Shown: positions 35,562 through 45,103 of the stretch, in pieces
Numbering within the stretch: position 1 is the first letter of the stretch
Layout of the letters: each line of letters opens with the position of its first letter
Source of the DNA: JBOFWL01 sp051653605
GTDB lineage: Bacteria > Spirochaetota > Brevinematia > Brevinematales > Brevinemataceae
NCBI GenBank assembly: GCA_051653605.1
Contig: JBOFWL010000023.1
Location: 1 to 61,238, forward strand
Direction of reading: 5' to 3'
Length of the DNA stretch: 61,238 nucleotides
Made by a program: the position numbers and the translations under genes
Notes under the pieces: generated by a model
Databases searched by the model: none
The model's input: the letters and a program-made list of their open reading frames with translations, nothing else
Told to the model about the DNA's origin: nothing

Positions 35562-38500
35562 TTATTTAGAGTAGTCTCTATCTGCAAGACGTTGGTAATT
35601 TCGGTATACCAAACGAGCATTTTTTTCTGCTTCTGCGAAGAGTATCTTTGCCCGTTCAGGGAACTCTTTACCTAAGGCACTAAAGCGAACTTCTCCACCA
35701 ATGAAATCTTGATATTTAGAGAAATCAGGCTCTTTGGAATCGAGTTGGAAGGGGTTTTTACCCTGTTCTTCCAAACGAGGATCCCAACGCCAGAGATGCC
35801 AGTATCCGCAATCAACTGCAAATTTTTCCTCGACCTGAGCATCTTTCAAGCCTTTCTTCAATCCATGAGCAATACATGGTGAGTAGGCGATAATTAAAGA
35901 AGGACCATCAAAAGCTTCAGCCTCTTGAATTACTTTAAGAGTATGGGCTTTATTTGCTCCCATCGCAATTTGAGCAACATAAACATGTCCATAAGTAGCG
36001 ATCATAAGCCCAAGATTTTTCTTGCGTGCAGATTTTCCAGAGCGAGCAAACTGAGCCTGTGCACCAATAGAGGTTGATTTAGACGCTTGTCCACCAGTGT
36101 TAGAGTATACTTCTGTATCTAATACCAACATATTAACATTTTCATGCATAGACATAAGATGGTCAACACCTTGGAAACCAATGTCGTACGCCCAACCATC
36201 ACCACCAAAGAGCCACATAGAAGGTTTAACAAGGAAGTCGCCTAACTTAGCAACTTCTTTTGCAAGAGGGCTATTTTCTGATTTCAACGCATCAATTGCC
36301 GCTTGAGAAACTTCACGAGTTTTAGCATCATCATTAGCATGTGCAAGGAAAGATTCGAATACTGCTTTATTTGTGAAAGCACCTTCTGAAAGTCCTTTTT
36401 CGATTAAGCCCATAGCACGGTTACGTAATTGTTGACGAGCAGCGTGAATACCAAGACCAAATTCTGCGTTATCTTCAAACAGAGAGTTAGCCCAAGCTGG
36501 CCCAAACCCTTGTGCATCAGGGGTATAAGGTGTTGAAGGATACGAACCACCATAGATAGAAGAACAACCTGTTGTGTTAGCAATAAGCATACGATTTCCA
36601 AAAAGCTGAGTGACTAACTTGATATAAGGAGTTTCTCCACAACCAGGACAAGCAGCATGGAATTCAAAGTAAGGTTTTTCGAATTGAACACCAACAGCAT
36701 TAGATACACCATAAGGGTTCTTTTGCTTTACATTAGCGTTAAGCCAATCGTAGTTAGTTTGTTCTGTATGTTGAGTTTCGGTGGGTTTCATTACAAGAGC
36801 TTTATTTCCGCCTTTACCAGGACAAACTTCAACACAGGCAGTACATCCAGTACAGTCAGCAACAGAAACAGCAATGCGGTATTTCAATGATTCTTGGCGA
36901 GATGCTGCTAAAGTTGACATTTGAGGCATTGCTTTTTCTTCGGCAGAATCAATCAAGTAAGGGCGAATAACGGAGTGAGGACATACAAATGCACACTGAT
37001 TACATTGGATACAATTATCAGAAAGCCATTCAGGCACAATATCGGCAACATAACGCTTTTCGAATTTAGTGGATCCAGACATCATTGTACCATCAACATA
37101 GTCGTTGAAAGCACTTACAGGAAGATCATCACCTTTAAGAACGCTGATAGGGTTGGCAATATTTTGAACAAATTGAGGCACACTTCCACCAGAAAATAAG
37201 GGCTTAAATTCTGGGTCACACTGTTTCCATTCTGGTTTAGGGCTGATTTTTACAAGCTCATCAGCACCTTTATCGATGGCGTCATGGTTGAGTTTAACCA
37301 CTTCATCACCTTTACGGCCATAAGCTTTTTTAGCACTTTCTTTCATATAACGAACAGCATCTTCGTAAGGAATAATTTCAGCAAGTTTAAAGAAAGCTGC
37401 TTGCAAAATAGTATTAGAACGAGATCCTAAGCCCATATCACGAGCAATTCCTGTTGCATTGATGGTGTAGAATTGAATATCATTGTCGGCAATATAGCGC
37501 TTCATGTAGTCAGGAAGTTTTGCATCGACTTCTTCGGGAGACCAAGGAGTATTGAGGAGGAAAGCTCCACCTTTACGAAGCCCTTTAAGCATATCAAATT
37601 TGTAAACATAGGAATTTAAAGAACAGCTAACAAAGTGTGGGTTTTCAACAAGGTAGGGAAGACGAATAGGACTTTTTCCAAAACGAAGGTTTGAAATAGT
37701 GTATCCACCAGATTTTTTAGAGTCATAATCAAAATAAGCTTGCACATTGAGGTCGGTATTATCCCCGATGATACTGATAGAACTTTTATTAGCACCTACA
37801 GTACCGTCAGCTCCAATTCCATAGAATTTACATTCGCGGATATCAGAAGGAACAATATCAATTTCTTGCTCGATAGGAAGAGAAAGGAAGGTCACATCAT
37901 CAACAATACCCACGGTAAATCCATGTTTAGGCTCTTTTTGATCGAGGTTTTTATAGACAGCTAAAACTTGAGCAGGAGAAGTATTTTTAGAAGAAAGACC
38001 ATAGCGTCCACCAACGATCACTGGGGAGTTAGCAACACCGTTAAAAGCAGCACAGATATCAAGATAGAGAGGTTCTCCAAGAGCACCACTTTCTTTAGTA
38101 CGATCGAGCACAGCAATTCTTTTAACAGTTTTAGGAAGAGCTTCGTGGAAAGCTTTGGTTGGGAAAGGACGATAAAGGTGGACAATAATAACCCCTACTT
38201 TTTCGCCTTTTTTGGTGAGTTGATCAACAGTTGAAGAAACAACGTCGGACATTGATCCCATAACAACAATAACTTTTTCAGCATCAGGAGCACCTTGGTA
38301 CTCCATCATAGAAAGTTTGCGTCCTGTAGCTTTTGAGACTTTTTCCATCATCGATTCAACAATAGCTGGAAGATTTTGGTAGTACATATTAGAAGCTTCA
38401 CGGTTTTGGAAGAAGACGTCTGGAGTTTGCGCAGAACCGCGAGTTACAGGATGGTTAGGGCTTAATGCACGGGAGCGGAAGTCTTCAACGTCTTTCATAT

Positions 38501-39086
38501 CAACGAAGCTTTTGAGAGTTTCGTAATCAAGACATTGAATTTTTTGCATTTCGTGAGAAGTACGGAATCCGTCGAAGAAATGTAAGAAAGGAACACGGCT
38601 TTTGATAGCAGCAAGGTGAGCAACAATAGCGAAGTCATGAGTTTCTTGAACATTTGAAGATGCAAGCATCGCAAATCCAGTTTGACGACATGCCATAACA
38701 TCTGAGTGATCTCCGTAGATAGAGAGAGCGTGAGTAGCAATAGTACGCGCAGCTACGTGGAATACTCCAGGGAGAAGTTCTCCAGCCATTTTGTACATAT
38801 TTGGGATCATTAAAAGCAACCCTTGAGAAGCTGTAAAAGTGCTAGTTAAAGCACCCGCCTGTAGTGCACCGTGCATTGTACCTGCTGCACCCGCTTCTGA
38901 TTCCATCTCAATAACCCGAACGGTATCACCGAAAATATTACGGGAACCTTGAGCAGACCATGTATCAACTTGGTCGGCCATAGGTGTGGAAGGAGTAATT
39001 GGGTAGATAGCGGCAATCTCGGTATAGGCGTAAGCCACATACGAAGCGGCTTTGTTTCCATCCATTGTCATGGTTTTCACGGCCAT
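35562..39086 (-). CDS. nifJ: Pyruvate:ferredoxin (flavodoxin) oxidoreductase
   Basis: A 1174-residue single-chain PFOR converting pyruvate and CoA to acetyl-CoA and CO2 with reduction of ferredoxin or flavodoxin. The length is that of the homodimeric enzyme. The N-terminal pyrimidine-binding domain starts DGNKAASYVAYAYTEIAAIYPI-like. Two 4Fe-4S motifs lie near residues 690 (CIQCNQCAFVCP) and 747 (CTGCTACVEVCP). A further cysteine pair (CPGCGE) precedes the TPP-binding GDGWAYDIG near 964. An AGGAGG site precedes the start, and a promoter-like TTGCAA/TATAAA pair lies upstream. It implies anaerobic or microaerophilic metabolism. Confidence 0.96.
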   Translation of the reverse strand: MAVKTMTMDGNKAASYVAYAYTEIAAIYPITPSTPMADQVDTWSAQGSRNIFGDTVRVIEMESEAGAAGTMHGALQAGALTSTFTASQGLLLMIPNMYKMAGELLPGVFHVAARTIATHALSIYGDHSDVMACRQTGFAMLASSNVQETHDFAIVAHLAAIKSRVPFLHFFDGFRTSHEMQKIQCLDYETLKSFVDMKDVEDFRSRALSPNHPVTRGSAQTPDVFFQNREASNMYYQNLPAIVESMMEKVSKATGRKLSMMEYQGAPDAEKVIVVMGSMSDVVSSTVDQLTKKGEKVGVIIVHLYRPFPTKAFHEALPKTVKRIAVLDRTKESGALGEPLYLDICAAFNGVANSPVIVGGRYGLSSKNTSPAQVLAVYKNLDQKEPKHGFTVGIVDDVTFLSLPIEQEIDIVPSDIRECKFYGIGADGTVGANKSSISIIGDNTDLNVQAYFDYDSKKSGGYTISNLRFGKSPIRLPYLVENPHFVSCSLNSYVYKFDMLKGLRKGGAFLLNTPWSPEEVDAKLPDYMKRYIADNDIQFYTINATGIARDMGLGSRSNTILQAAFFKLAEIIPYEDAVRYMKESAKKAYGRKGDEVVKLNHDAIDKGADELVKISPKPEWKQCDPEFKPLFSGGSVPQFVQNIANPISVLKGDDLPVSAFNDYVDGTMMSGSTKFEKRYVADIVPEWLSDNCIQCNQCAFVCPHSVIRPYLIDSAEEKAMPQMSTLAASRQESLKYRIAVSVADCTGCTACVEVCPGKGGNKALVMKPTETQHTEQTNYDWLNANVKQKNPYGVSNAVGVQFEKPYFEFHAACPGCGETPYIKLVTQLFGNRMLIANTTGCSSIYGGSYPSTPYTPDAQGFGPAWANSLFEDNAEFGLGIHAARQQLRNRAMGLIEKGLSEGAFTNKAVFESFLAHANDDAKTREVSQAAIDALKSENSPLAKEVAKLGDFLVKPSMWLFGGDGWAYDIGFQGVDHLMSMHENVNMLVLDTEVYSNTGGQASKSTSIGAQAQFARSGKSARKKNLGLMIATYGHVYVAQIAMGANKAHTLKVIQEAEAFDGPSLIIAYSPCIAHGLKKGLKDAQVEEKFAVDCGYWHLWRWDPRLEEQGKNPFQLDSKEPDFSKYQDFIGGEVRFSALGKEFPERAKILFAEAEKNARLVYRNYQRLADRDYSK

Positions 39087-39118
39087 TAAGAGCCTCCTAA
39101 AAAGTTTGTCTATTTTAA

Positions 39119-39146
39119 TTTATAGCATTTTTTCTATTTTTTGCAA
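39119..39146 (-). promoter_or_regulatory. Candidate promoter of PFOR
   Basis: On the minus strand TTGCAA (39146-39141), a 16-base spacer and TATAAA (39124-39119), followed by a leader of about 30 bases with AGGAGG. Confidence 0.45.
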
Positions 39147-39173
39147 GTTAGTTCTATCGATTTCTCAATAAAA

Positions 39174-39770
39174 CTAAAAACGCTCTCTAGCTTTGAAAGC
39201 CTCGGCGATACTTTTCTTACCGGCGAAGGAGATTCTCGTTCCTGCGGCAATGCCTCTTGCTAAGCCAGAGATAACTAATCCCTCTTGTTTGAGGACATCT
39301 TGAAGATACATTGAGGTAACATCGGCCTCTGTAGTGGCACCAAGAGCGATTATAAGCTCTCCAACCCCATGTTGAATACGTTCTTGAAGCTTATTTATGG
39401 GTAAATCGGATACGGTACGACCTTCTAGAGGAGAAATCAACCCTCCTAGAACAAAATATAAGCCTTGATACCCACCAGATTCCTCTATATCCATAACATC
39501 AGAAGCCTGTTCTACTAGACACAGCTCGTTAGTTCGGCGTTTTCCACTAGAACAAATCACACAAAGCTTATCTTTTCCCTCAGAGAAAAACCCACACTGG
39601 GGGCAAACTCCGGCAAACTGAGAAAGGCTAGAAAGAACAGTCCCCAGTTGAGAAGCCTGAACAGCTCCATCAGAAACAAACCAAAGGGCTAAACGTTCTG
39701 CGCTTTTCGGGCCAACACCAGGCAAGCGAGCAAGCATTTTAGAGAGCCTAGTGATACTTTCTGGTAGCAT
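39174..39770 (-). CDS. recR: Recombination protein RecR
   Basis: A 198-residue RecR, which with RecO loads RecA at gaps. It shows the helix-hairpin-helix LARLPGVGPKSAERLALW at residues 13-30, a zinc finger (CPQCGF...CVIC) near 57-75, and a Toprim region (LCLVEQASDVMDIEESGGYQG). The start follows directly after the stop of the YbaB gene, as in the common dnaX-ybaB-recR operon. Confidence 0.95.
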   Translation of the reverse strand: MLPESITRLSKMLARLPGVGPKSAERLALWFVSDGAVQASQLGTVLSSLSQFAGVCPQCGFFSEGKDKLCVICSSGKRRTNELCLVEQASDVMDIEESGGYQGLYFVLGGLISPLEGRTVSDLPINKLQERIQHGVGELIIALGATTEADVTSMYLQDVLKQEGLVISGLARGIAAGTRISFAGKKSIAEAFKARERF

Positions 39771-40076
39771 TTATTTTCCAGGTTGGAACATTTGAGCAAG
39801 AGGTGAGTTTTTAAAGTTTTTCTTTTGAATGGATTCTAGCTCTTTTCCGGCGGCTTTTGATGCTTCTTTCACATATTTAGCAAGGTCTTCTTTGTTTAGT
39901 TTCATTGCTTCATCGGAGAATTCCAAATGCTTAATGGCGCGTTCTCCGTCTATGGTTAGTTTCACATAGTCTTTTTTGGAGGATACCTTTATCCGCATTT
40001 CTTCGAGTTCTTTTTTGTAAACATTCATTTGTTCACGCATTTTCATTGCATCTTTGATATTATCAAATGCTCCCAT
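39771..40076 (-). CDS. ybaB: Nucleoid-associated protein YbaB/EbfC
   Basis: A 101-residue DNA-binding protein: coiled N-terminal helix (MKMREQMNVYKKELEEMRIKV), then strands with VKLTIDGERAIKHLEFSDEAM, then a helical end. It forms dimers that coat DNA. It stands between dnaX and recR, the standard arrangement. AAGGAG precedes the start. Confidence 0.93.
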   Translation of the reverse strand: MGAFDNIKDAMKMREQMNVYKKELEEMRIKVSSKKDYVKLTIDGERAIKHLEFSDEAMKLNKEDLAKYVKEASKAAGKELESIQKKNFKNSPLAQMFQPGK

Positions 40077-40087
40077 TTGGTGCTCCT

Positions 40088-41398
40088 TTAGTTTATTTCA
40101 AACAAATTTTTAACGACATTAACGATTGGTTCTTCTTCTGCGTTGGAGGAAGAAGGCGAAGGCTGAGCTTCAATTTTGGGTGAGGATGGTAATGGTGGAG
40201 GAGAGCTTGCCGTTACGGGCGCTTGCACCGTTTTTGGGGCAATAGGTTGAGGCAACGCTGCTCCATTGAGGACTTTTTGGAATTCAGCTCTTAATTCTGC
40301 GGGAGATAAGCGATTTTTAACGTCCATCATTTTGAAAACGGTGCCTTCAATCCAGAAACGTTCGGAGCCTTCGTGGCGTAGCGAATCACATAGTGACAGG
40401 CCTAAGTCTATTAGATTAAGCATATCTTTTGTTGAATACTCTGAAAACGTTGTCTGCAGCCGTGAATACTCCTCAGAGCCACACTCAATTAGTTCGTGTT
40501 CTACGGGTAATTTCTGAACGAGCATTCCTTTTCGGATAAATCGAAGTAAATTTTCGGCAAAGCTCTGCCCATCGCCCACCTCAGATAAGTATTCAGAAAT
40601 GATTTCTAAAAGTTTAATAATATCTTGATTTGAAAAGGCTTCAAAAATACTGAAAAAATAATGACTTTCAGGAAGCCCTAAAATCTCTCTAACCCCAGTA
40701 AGGGTGAGGTTTCCCGACATATAAAGGCAAGCTTGATCAAAAATTGTCTGAGAATCTCTCATAGAGCCATCACCAGCGCGGGCTATTTCTTCTAAAGCAG
40801 CTGGCTCATAAACAATACCCTCTGCTGCTGATATTTCTGCCAAGCGAGCAACAATAGTTGTTAAAGGGATACGTTTTAAAAGGTAGTGTTGGCAACGCGA
40901 GCGTATAGTAGGCAGAATTTTGTTTGCTTCTGTTGTTGCAAGCATGAAAATAAGATGTGAGGGTGGTTCTTCCAGAACCTTCAGAAGAGCATTTGATGCT
41001 TCTTTGGTGAGCATATGAACTTCGTCGATGATGAAAATTTTATACTTCATCGAGAGAGGGGCATATGTAGCATTTTCTTTAATATTACGAATATGTTCTA
41101 TGCCTCGATTTGATGCTCCGTCTATTTCTTGAACATCAATTGCTTGCCCAGAAGCAATTTCTTTACAGGCGGAACATTCTCCACAAACATTGGGGCTTTG
41201 AACGCAATTAAGCACTTTTGCAAGAATACGTGCGGTACTTGTCTTACCTACTCCTCTTGGGCCTGAAAAAAGATAAGCATGAGGAACCCTTCCGCTAGTT
41301 ACTGCATTTGCTAGCGCGGTGGTTACATGTTCTTGTCCTATGACTTGATCAAAATTTTGGGGACGCCATTTACGGGCTGTTACTTGATATTCGCTCAT
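40088..41398 (-). CDS. dnaX: DNA polymerase III gamma/tau subunit
   Basis: The clamp-loader ATPase. From ATG 41398 it begins MSEYQVTARKWRPQNF, the normal DnaX N-terminus; the frame continues 8 codons upstream to 41422 and the choice rests on homology because neither start has a clear site. Walker A GPRGVGKTS is at residues 46-54, a zinc module (CxxxxxxxCxxCxxC) follows, and DEVHMLTKEA and the sensor SRC motif come later. The C-terminus is a short proline/serine-rich tail, so the product resembles gamma more than a long tau. First gene of dnaX-ybaB-recR. Confidence 0.95.
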   Translation of the reverse strand: MSEYQVTARKWRPQNFDQVIGQEHVTTALANAVTSGRVPHAYLFSGPRGVGKTSTARILAKVLNCVQSPNVCGECSACKEIASGQAIDVQEIDGASNRGIEHIRNIKENATYAPLSMKYKIFIIDEVHMLTKEASNALLKVLEEPPSHLIFMLATTEANKILPTIRSRCQHYLLKRIPLTTIVARLAEISAAEGIVYEPAALEEIARAGDGSMRDSQTIFDQACLYMSGNLTLTGVREILGLPESHYFFSIFEAFSNQDIIKLLEIISEYLSEVGDGQSFAENLLRFIRKGMLVQKLPVEHELIECGSEEYSRLQTTFSEYSTKDMLNLIDLGLSLCDSLRHEGSERFWIEGTVFKMMDVKNRLSPAELRAEFQKVLNGAALPQPIAPKTVQAPVTASSPPPLPSSPKIEAQPSPSSSNAEEEPIVNVVKNLFEIN

Positions 41399-41451
41399 GT
41401 TTATATTATGAATGATTTTCAAAAAAATCTCAAGGGATATATTAAAAAAAA

Positions 41452-41985
41452 TTAATGACTTATGGCTATAATTAGTATTGGTAATTCTGTTTTGGGTTGA
41501 TTTTGGGCTAATTTTTCTTGGAGGTGACAGAGGTCGGCGGTAGTAACGAGAAGAACCCCTACTCCAATTTTATCCATCTTGTATAAAACGGGGAAATCGG
41601 TATAAATAGCTCTCAGAGCCTCGTTGAGATTGCCTACAGCATCAATTAAGCCTATTCCCTTTTTGAATGCAAGGGTATAGCGCGCTTTTTTGGGGAGAAA
41701 AAAACTTAAAACCTCTTGCTTCCACTTATATGAGAGAAATTGATAGCTTGGTTTAACATATGGTAGCGATGAATATTGTTTTTCCCAGTCGAGGCGTGCA
41801 GAATTGAAAACGGAGAGGGGCATTCGTTTTTCTTTCCATTGTAAACCATCTAAAGCTGCAAAAAATGCGTTGCTTTCCCAGCGAGATAAGCCCTCCACAA
41901 CCGATTTTAATGATTCAAAATAGGTTGGGCGTAGCGTTTCAAAGCGTTCTTCTGCATTATTAATAAAGAAAAGCGTATAATTCAT
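41452..41985 (-). CDS. Conserved-looking protein of unknown function
   Basis: A 177-residue protein with an AGAGG site before its start. It has a KKARYTLAFKKGIGLIDAVGNL segment and a C-terminal strand-rich KIGVGVLLVTTADLCHL part. I do not recognise a domain. It lies just upstream of dnaX in the same direction and could be co-transcribed. No signal peptide or membrane segment. Confidence 0.6.
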   Translation of the reverse strand: MNYTLFFINNAEERFETLRPTYFESLKSVVEGLSRWESNAFFAALDGLQWKEKRMPLSVFNSARLDWEKQYSSLPYVKPSYQFLSYKWKQEVLSFFLPKKARYTLAFKKGIGLIDAVGNLNEALRAIYTDFPVLYKMDKIGVGVLLVTTADLCHLQEKLAQNQPKTELPILIIAISH

Positions 41986-42031
41986 TAAAATTTTACCTCT
42001 TTTAGTAACATATATATTCTATTACGCATTA

Positions 42032-43381
42032 TTATTGAATAATTTCAATCTTAATATGTCCATATCCATGATACAATGCCATCGATTGCAGCCTATTAGG
42101 CGGGGAAATAAAACGAATATTACCGAATGGAGTTTTAGTATAAAATATCGGAGGGGCTTTAACAGCAAGTTGATTTATTCCATTTAAATCTGCGTTTTTT
42201 AATGATTTAATGAAATCCCAGTGATATTTTCGGTAAGCAATACTGCTAGGTAGTTGAATGAGGAGTGGAATTAGCAATGCCATATAAAGATAGGGCATCC
42301 ATTTTTTGCCTGTAACTTCTTGCCAGCCTTTGATTTCTCCATAGAGTGCAATCAGTGAAAAACACGCTGTTATTGTAAAATCCAAACCTAAAACAAAGGC
42401 AGAGCTTGTAACGCGTGGGCTAAACATCATAACAAGAAAAAAAGCTTGTCCTAACATCAATAAAAACAAAGGAGGGAGTAATTTTCTATCGGTCCATACA
42501 CTAATTTTAAGGTACTTCCAAAGAAAAACTCCAAACAGAATAAACCAAGGCAGTGCAAGAGGCACTCCTGCAACAAGTATTTTAGCTAAACTATAAAAAT
42601 AACGCATCCACCCGAGCTCTAGCCAATTTAGTTTCTGTCCAAAAAAATCCCATTGAAGCACACCGCCGTAAGTAATTAGGCGTTCTACACTGCGTCCATA
42701 AGGCGAGCCAAGAACAATAAAATTACCTAAAACAACTGCTATGCAGCCTATCCAATACCATAAAGGGATGCTTTCTTTTCTTAATCTAAGAATAAAAGCC
42801 ATCATAAGCAGCACTGGTGTAAGTACAACAACCTGTTCATGGGTAGAACCAGCTATGATTCCCCATCCAGCAAGCCAAAAATAAGATGGATTATAGCTAG
42901 AATCGTGCAAAAAACGAAGGTACGGCCATAAAAATAGGGCTATAAGGGCAAAACTCAATCGATATGAAGCAAAATGAACCACTTGTACCATTGGAAGCCA
43001 TACTCCTCTAGAGAAAAAAAGAATTAATGCTGTCCAAAAAATAGGCAATAAATAAGGCAATTTTTTCTGTTTAGGATTAGGGTAAACCATGACCCATGCC
43101 ATAATAAGAAAAAAAGCTGCCATTATCGTGGTTAATATATCTGCCGTCCAACGATTTTGTAGAATTATTCTTGCAATCAGGTGTGTAAGAAACCTTCCAT
43201 GCCATGTGAGATATTCGTGGACTTCTTGCATAAATACATTAATAGGTACATCTCCAAATCCGGCAACCGCATAGTTAATATCATCTAAATAAAATATGGG
43301 GAGAATCAATGCCAACAAAAATATTAGCAATAAAAAGAAAACAATATGTTTTAGTTGATTTCTAAGAAAAAGTCCACCCAT
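42032..43381 (-). CDS. Polytopic membrane protein, DUF6056-like (GT-C type)
   Basis: The frame opens at 43435, but GGAGAG precedes ATG 43381, giving 449 residues. About ten hydrophobic segments. The first loop carries FYLDDINYAV and later HEYLTWHGRFLTHL, matching the DD and GRF pattern I recall for DUF6056, a GT-C-like family probably using lipid-linked sugars. GSTHEQ and GSPYGRS follow. Role probably in surface glycan assembly; substrate unknown. Confidence 0.6.
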   Translation of the reverse strand: MGGLFLRNQLKHIVFFLLLIFLLALILPIFYLDDINYAVAGFGDVPINVFMQEVHEYLTWHGRFLTHLIARIILQNRWTADILTTIMAAFFLIMAWVMVYPNPKQKKLPYLLPIFWTALILFFSRGVWLPMVQVVHFASYRLSFALIALFLWPYLRFLHDSSYNPSYFWLAGWGIIAGSTHEQVVVLTPVLLMMAFILRLRKESIPLWYWIGCIAVVLGNFIVLGSPYGRSVERLITYGGVLQWDFFGQKLNWLELGWMRYFYSLAKILVAGVPLALPWFILFGVFLWKYLKISVWTDRKLLPPLFLLMLGQAFFLVMMFSPRVTSSAFVLGLDFTITACFSLIALYGEIKGWQEVTGKKWMPYLYMALLIPLLIQLPSSIAYRKYHWDFIKSLKNADLNGINQLAVKAPPIFYTKTPFGNIRFISPPNRLQSMALYHGYGHIKIEIIQ

Positions 43382-43482
43382 AATACACTCTCCACACGTA
43401 AAAAAAATTATATAAGAATTTATTATGATTGTCAATCATCTTGTATTTTGGAGAATTATCTGTTATAATGTGAAATATTATC

Positions 43483-43828
43483 GGGGGTGCTCGGTATCGA
43501 CCGGGGGATTACTCGGCACAAGTTTCAGGCGGGCCTGAGCATGTCCTTAAACGGCTCAAAATTATAGTTGCCAATAACAACTACGCTTACGCTGCTTAAT
43601 TAGCGCGTTTTCGATAACGATGGCTCTGACCCTTAGTTGTCGTCTTCGATCATAACCATTAGGGTCTCGGTGTTCCCATTGTGTTAAGAATGCTTAAATA
43701 AAGCACATGCTGCGGATGTAGGTTTGTTTGTCTCCCAAGAGCCGCTCAAGATTAAAAGCCAAACCAAGCCTGTGGACAACGCTTCTGCCCTGACCTTCGG
43801 GACGCGGGTTCGATTCCCGCCACCTCCA
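43483..43828 (+). ncRNA. ssrA: Transfer-messenger RNA
   Basis: The 5' end GGGGGTG pairs with CACCTCC at 43821-43827, and the T-arm (GCGGGTTCGATTCCCGC) precedes it, giving the tRNA-Ala-like domain. The internal tag frame starts with the resume codon at 43570 and ends TAA at 43597-43599, reading ANNNYAYAA. The tag rescues stalled ribosomes and marks proteins for proteases; clpC lies elsewhere in the window. The 3' end is the integration site of the following element, and the gene is restored exactly by the element's left junction. CCA is not encoded. Confidence 0.95.
43570..43599 (+). other. tmRNA tag reading frame
   Basis: GCC then codons for N N N Y A Y A A and TAA. The final AYAA differs from the common ALAA end, where Leu is usual. 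Confidence 0.85.
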
Positions 43829-43829
43829 A
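43816..43829. repeat. Left attachment site (attL core)
   Basis: The 14-bp core CCCGCCACCTCCAA at the 3' end of ssrA. It is repeated exactly at 54881-54894. Confidence 0.9.
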
Positions 43830-43840
43830 CACTCAATATA

Positions 43841-43876
43841 AGGTAAGTTATGATAAAACAATAACTTGCCTTTTTT
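43841..43876 (+). terminator. Terminator supplied to ssrA by the element
   Basis: AAGGTAAGTTAT pairs with ATAACTTGCCTT (one G-T pair) and is followed by TTTTTT. It replaces the original ssrA terminator, which has been moved to 54899. Confidence 0.8.
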
Positions 43877-43887
43877 GATTTTAAAGG

Positions 43888-43917
43888 TGTGTATAAACTG
43901 TGTATAGATTGTGTATC
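43888..43917. repeat. Three direct repeats at 11-bp spacing, candidate integrase arm sites (left)
   Basis: TGTGTATA at 43888 and 43899 and TGTGTATC at 43910, each 11 bp apart, between attL and the integrase gene. The same repeat recurs at the right end. Confidence 0.75.
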
Positions 43918-43956
43918 ACAATGGGAATCGAAGTTGATCCCTAAAGGATATTCAAG

Positions 43957-44988
43957 ATGGGTATTTATAAACGAGAAAACGGCGTTTACTACTTACAAGC
44001 CAACAGCGGTAACGGAGAAAAGAGAAAGATTTCCCTTGAAACCAAAAACAAAGCCCTTGCTCAGGAAATCTATCAAGCTTTTTTACTAGATAGGGTTAAA
44101 GCGAAATTAGGGTTAAGAAAAGAGTATCTTACAGATAAAAAAGCCCCTGTATGTCCCCACCCCACTAATTTAGTGAAAGAATATAAAGACTATATAGAGT
44201 CTTGTAAAATTAAAGGGTTTGGATCTCATACCCTGCAACGCAAGGCTAAGCTTTTAGAAGCGTTTATCCGTTATAAGATTGTATCTATCAAAGAAATTAA
44301 TCAACAAAATCTCAATAAGCTTTTTAAGGTATGGGAAAACACTCCTAAAGATACCGTAATAAAACACCTTGCCAATATTAAGGCGTTTTTGAATTACTGT
44401 ATTAAAAAGCGTCTTTATGATAGGGCTGATTATGAGGCTCTTTCTTTCCCTAATTTAAGGGTAAGCGTGCGAGATACAATAATACCCGAAAACGACTATA
44501 AAAAGCTCGTACAGACAGCAAGAGGCAAGGATTTTAAGCTTTATTTGCAAACGCTTTGGGAAACGGGGTGTCGACCTAGCGAATTACTCCCTATGAAAAA
44601 AGATGATATTGACTTTAACAAGGGAATTGCTAAAATCTACCAATCGAAAACTAAGAAGTATAAGATTGTTTATCTTACTGATGAGCTATTATCCCTCTTC
44701 GAGGGGATTCAATCAGATCAAATATTTGAAGGTTATAATAGACAAAAAGAATACTATGGTAAGCTATTTAAGGAGCTACGAGAAAAGCTGAATTTTCCTA
44801 AAGAATACTGCCTATATGCTTTTAGACATAGCTTTGGTACTCGTATGCTGAATAAGACTAAAGATATTCATCTTGTAAGTAAGCTTTTAGGGCATAGCGA
44901 TATTAGTATAACTGCCAAACACTATATAAACAGAAACACCGATGAGATAAGAGAAAAGCTATTAGAGGCTCATCACAATAAAGATTAG
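43957..44988 (+). CDS. int: Tyrosine recombinase/integrase of the ssrA element
   Basis: A 343-residue site-specific recombinase. An N-terminal arm-binding-type domain (MGIYKRENGVYYLQ) is followed by a SAM-like core-binding domain and the catalytic domain. Catalytic residues visible are R206 (in TGCRPSELL), R290 (in AFRHSFGT, where Tyr replaces the usual preceding His), H313 (LLGHSD) and Tyr323 (HYINR). It should catalyse integration and excision at the ssrA 3' end. AAAGGA precedes the start. Its terminal codons are duplicated at 49980-50042. Confidence 0.92.
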   Translation: MGIYKRENGVYYLQANSGNGEKRKISLETKNKALAQEIYQAFLLDRVKAKLGLRKEYLTDKKAPVCPHPTNLVKEYKDYIESCKIKGFGSHTLQRKAKLLEAFIRYKIVSIKEINQQNLNKLFKVWENTPKDTVIKHLANIKAFLNYCIKKRLYDRADYEALSFPNLRVSVRDTIIPENDYKKLVQTARGKDFKLYLQTLWETGCRPSELLPMKKDDIDFNKGIAKIYQSKTKKYKIVYLTDELLSLFEGIQSDQIFEGYNRQKEYYGKLFKELREKLNFPKEYCLYAFRHSFGTRMLNKTKDIHLVSKLLGHSDISITAKHYINRNTDEIREKLLEAHHNKD

Positions 44989-45044
44989 TCTAGGAGTAAT
45001 TTGAAATATCATATGTAATTAAATATGATAAAAAATAATATTGA

Positions 45045-45073
45045 TTGTCTTTTAAATAATAAAGTGATATAAT
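45045..45073 (+). promoter_or_regulatory. Promoter of the restriction-modification gene
   Basis: TTGTCT (45045-45050), a 17-base spacer and TATAAT (45068-45073). The upstream in-frame ATG at 45074 directly abuts the -10 box, so translation must begin later. Confidence 0.65.
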
Positions 45074-45103
45074 ATGTCAGTTTATTATTTAATAAGGAAT
45101 AAC

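Noticed and set aside
36097..38234. Several plus-strand open frames of 60-92 codons inside the PFOR gene
   Set aside because: They lie antisense to a complete, well-conserved PFOR and lack ribosome-binding sites.
43888..43917. CRISPR array
   Set aside because: The repeats are only 8 bases at 11-bp spacing with three copies, with no spacers or cas genes. They fit integrase binding sites better.
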